Both the position numbers and the translations under genes were made by a program. Shown piece after piece: positions 62,001 through 64,000 of a stretch of 64,000 nucleotides of DNA. Where the stretch lies: the NCBI GenBank assembly GCA_025642075.2, contig JAODUO010000046.1, positions 270,001-334,000 on the forward strand, in the 5' to 3' direction. This DNA comes from Ridgeia piscesae (lineage: Eukaryota > Annelida > Polychaeta > Sabellida > Siboglinidae). A model generated the notes under the pieces. That model did not search any database. It was not told the DNA's origin and was given only the letters and a program-made list of their open reading frames with translations. Numbering within the stretch: the stretch's first letter is position 1; the number at the start of each line of letters is the position of its first letter.

Positions 62001-62486
62001 ACAAGAGTTCATACACACTTTAGGTTTGAGCTTGCTTGGTGGTGTGGAACTGATGACGCAGCCGGTGCCGTCAGTGGCAGCTAGACACGACAGTAGTAGG
62101 AAGTCGCCGATTGTCGCGGAGTTGAATGTGATGTTTACATATTACCGGAAGCACCGGGTTTTCGTGGCTATCGGTGTGCATACTCACATCCAAGGAACAG
62201 TACCCAAACGTTCCCAAAGTAATAAGACATCCGTTTAGAGCAAAAGTTTTTCTACTAGTTGATAAACAAATGCTTTAAACATTCATCAAAATGCATAAAA
62301 CGTATTAGATCTAGCATTAGGCTAGTTTATAAGTAAATTCAAGCTTTCAAATTATCGCGCGAAAAAAAGAGCGGCCTCCGGTTTCAGGTCTCAGGTCTCA
62401 GGTGGTTTCCTCCAAACAGCCCAAACTTGGGCTAACGCAGGAGTTTGTAGTGTTTCTTGTGCGCATGCGTTATAGATAGTATGTTT
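62001..62486. other. No gene seen
   Basis: Unique sequence between the two LINEs; possibly the 5' untranslated part of the PHD-containing LINE. No coding feature was recognised. Confidence 0.4.
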
Positions 62487-63785
62487 GTTTGTTTGTTTGT
62501 AGTTTGTTTTTTTTTTTTGTTTGTTTGTTTGTTTGTTTGTTTGTTTTTGTTTGTTTGTTTGTTTGTTTGTTTTACAGACAATTTAGGTGATTGGGTGTCG
62601 TGAAGGGGAGGTTCATGATTGCTGCTTGAAAAGCTACGGGGTTTTCTATTTCAGTAATGTGTGGTGGAATCATATTCCACATGCGAATTGCTTGGGGGTA
62701 AAAGGAGAACACTGCAGTGTTGATGCGGTGCCTGGTGGCGATGTAATGGCCACGGCTTTTTGTGGTTTTAATATAGGCCCGGTGGTGGTGTGATGTTGAT
62801 TATTTTATTTATATTTTGTAAAATGTCATGACTGGTTTGATAATCCTGCGTCGCTCAAGAGTGGGCCATCCAATAATGGCTGTTAGGTCTCTTGTGACTG
62901 TTTGGCCTGTACCTTTGTGGTGTGTGGATTCCATATAGGAGAGGCATATTCAAGTTTTGGTTGAACTAGCGTGTTATAGGCAGTTTCTTTTACGTCAGGT
63001 TTGCATGGTCCGAGGGTTCGTTTGATCACACCTAAAACTGTTGATGATTTGGAAGCTTTGTCAGTGATATCATTCGCCCATGCAGGTTAGTTTAGTATCT
63101 AATTTATTCCAACATATATGGAGGCTGTGGAGAGTGGCACATCACAGAGGGAATACGAATGTAGTATGGGTTTTGTTTTGTTTGTTACTGGGAGATGTAC
63201 ACATTTGGGGATGTTAAACTCCATTTGCCATTTGTTGGACCATGTTTGTAATTTGGTCAGGTCAGATTGGAGGATGTTGTTATCAGTTTCAGATTTTATT
63301 TTGCATGCAGTATATGATGCTGTCATCAGCAAAGAGCCATAAGGGAGATTGAATGTTGTTGTTTATATATGTCAGCAGAAAAAGAACTGGTCTTATGACT
63401 AAGCCCTGTGGGTCTCCAGATGTAACACATGTATTATCCGACAGGGTGCCATTGACTGAAACTCTCTGTTTTCGGTGTGAAAGAAATGATTTTATCCAGT
63501 TGTTTGTGTTTCCAGTTATTCCATGGAAAGCTAATTTTGGTAAGAGGCGTTTACGAGGGACTTTGTCGAAGGCTTTAGCGAAATCAAGCATGATAGCATC
63601 TATCTGTATCTTGTTATCTATAGCTGTTATCCAGTCATGGACTGTCTCGACGAGTTGGGACTTACAATTAAGACAACCCTATAGCTGACAGGATCGAAAC
63701 CGTATTGGAAGTGGAGGAGGATGTTCTGTTTGTGTAAGTGTTTCCACATGTTTCTAAGGATAATGTGCTCCATAATTTTACATCC
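62487..63785 (-). mobile_element. 5'-truncated LINE with (CAAA)n tail
   Basis: On the minus strand it begins inside RT (CKIMEHIILRNMWKHLHKQN, then MLDFAKAFDKVPRKRLLPKL and LWLFADDSIIYCMQNK), continues with LTKLQTWSNKWQMEFNIPKC, and in other frames to FACGIWFHHTLL. It ends in (CAAA)n, seen as (TTTG)n at 62487-62572. Similarity stops at about 63785, so the 5' part was lost on insertion. It is frameshifted and inactive. Confidence 0.85.
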
Positions 63786-64000
63786 TCCTCTAATTTATTA
63801 AATATCTATACGCAAACAAAGTAGAAAATAAATAATGAGATGAAAAATGAACAACGAATTTTTTTCACTATCTTTATTTTGTATTTGACATGTTCTGAAT
63901 GGGTAGATACCACCATTGATTTCCCATAGGCGGTCATTGAAACGTTTCTTTGATTTCCATGGCATATCTCTTTCTCCTACAATCCAATCTCTAACCTGAC
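63786..64000. other. Unassigned window end
   Basis: A minus-strand reading contains DWIVGERDMPWKSKKRFNDR and is open for about 55 codons at the window edge. No family was recognised, so it is left unassigned. Confidence 0.3.

Overview
The window is eukaryotic, animal DNA. It has spliced genes with GT-AG introns, extracellular modules (LDL-receptor class B/YWTD repeats, WSC, fibrinogen-related, EGF), several non-LTR retrotransposon remnants, a tRNA-derived SINE and a very large share of simple repeats and minisatellites. Overall style suggests a marine lophotrochozoan, most likely a mollusc. That is inference; no species-specific marker is visible.

Region 1-44.6 kb is one repeat-ridden gene cluster. 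A gene for a secreted or surface protein (signal peptide, YWTD/LY propeller repeats, a WSC domain set between the LY repeats, more LY repeats, then a Cys-rich C-terminal module) is present as two convergent copies. The minus-strand copy B (exons from 44566 down to 25803) can be assembled completely: ten exons, all junctions in phase, 576 residues. The plus-strand copy A (exons 9366-16813) carries the last eight exons. Three more exons to the left (1248-3761, copy 0) are a tandem copy of exons 5-7 of copy A. Copies A and B form a large inverted repeat (about 9.3-21.48 kb against 23.88-34.16 kb) around a 2.4 kb centre. Almost every intron carries its own minisatellite, and each array is expanded to a different length in each copy: a 25-bp unit (4.1-6.0 and 34.6-40.5 kb), a 17-bp/68-bp unit (2.2, 14.4 and 27.8-30.4 kb), a 30-bp unit (11.7 kb), a purine-rich unit (16.8-19.5 kb) and a 15-bp unit (40.5-41.7 kb).

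Region 44.6-55.7 kb has no recognisable host gene. It holds a CT-rich compound array, a 23-bp minisatellite, microsatellites, a tRNA-derived SINE, a LINE 3' fragment and a MITE-like element whose relative lies at the centre of the inverted repeat. Region 55.7-57.1 kb holds an apparently intact single-exon gene on the minus strand for a type I membrane protein with an N-terminal fibrinogen-related domain, two EGF-like modules, a Thr-rich stalk, one membrane span and a basic tail. Region 59.1-63.8 kb holds two decayed minus-strand LINEs, one with a PHD-like zinc finger; a third LINE lies at 6.0-9.0 kb.

The WSC, LY and fibrinogen-related modules are all extracellular and potentially ligand- or carbohydrate-binding, so a role of these genes in surface recognition is plausible but not shown. 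All exon boundaries were derived by eye from splice motifs, reading phase and comparison between copies.
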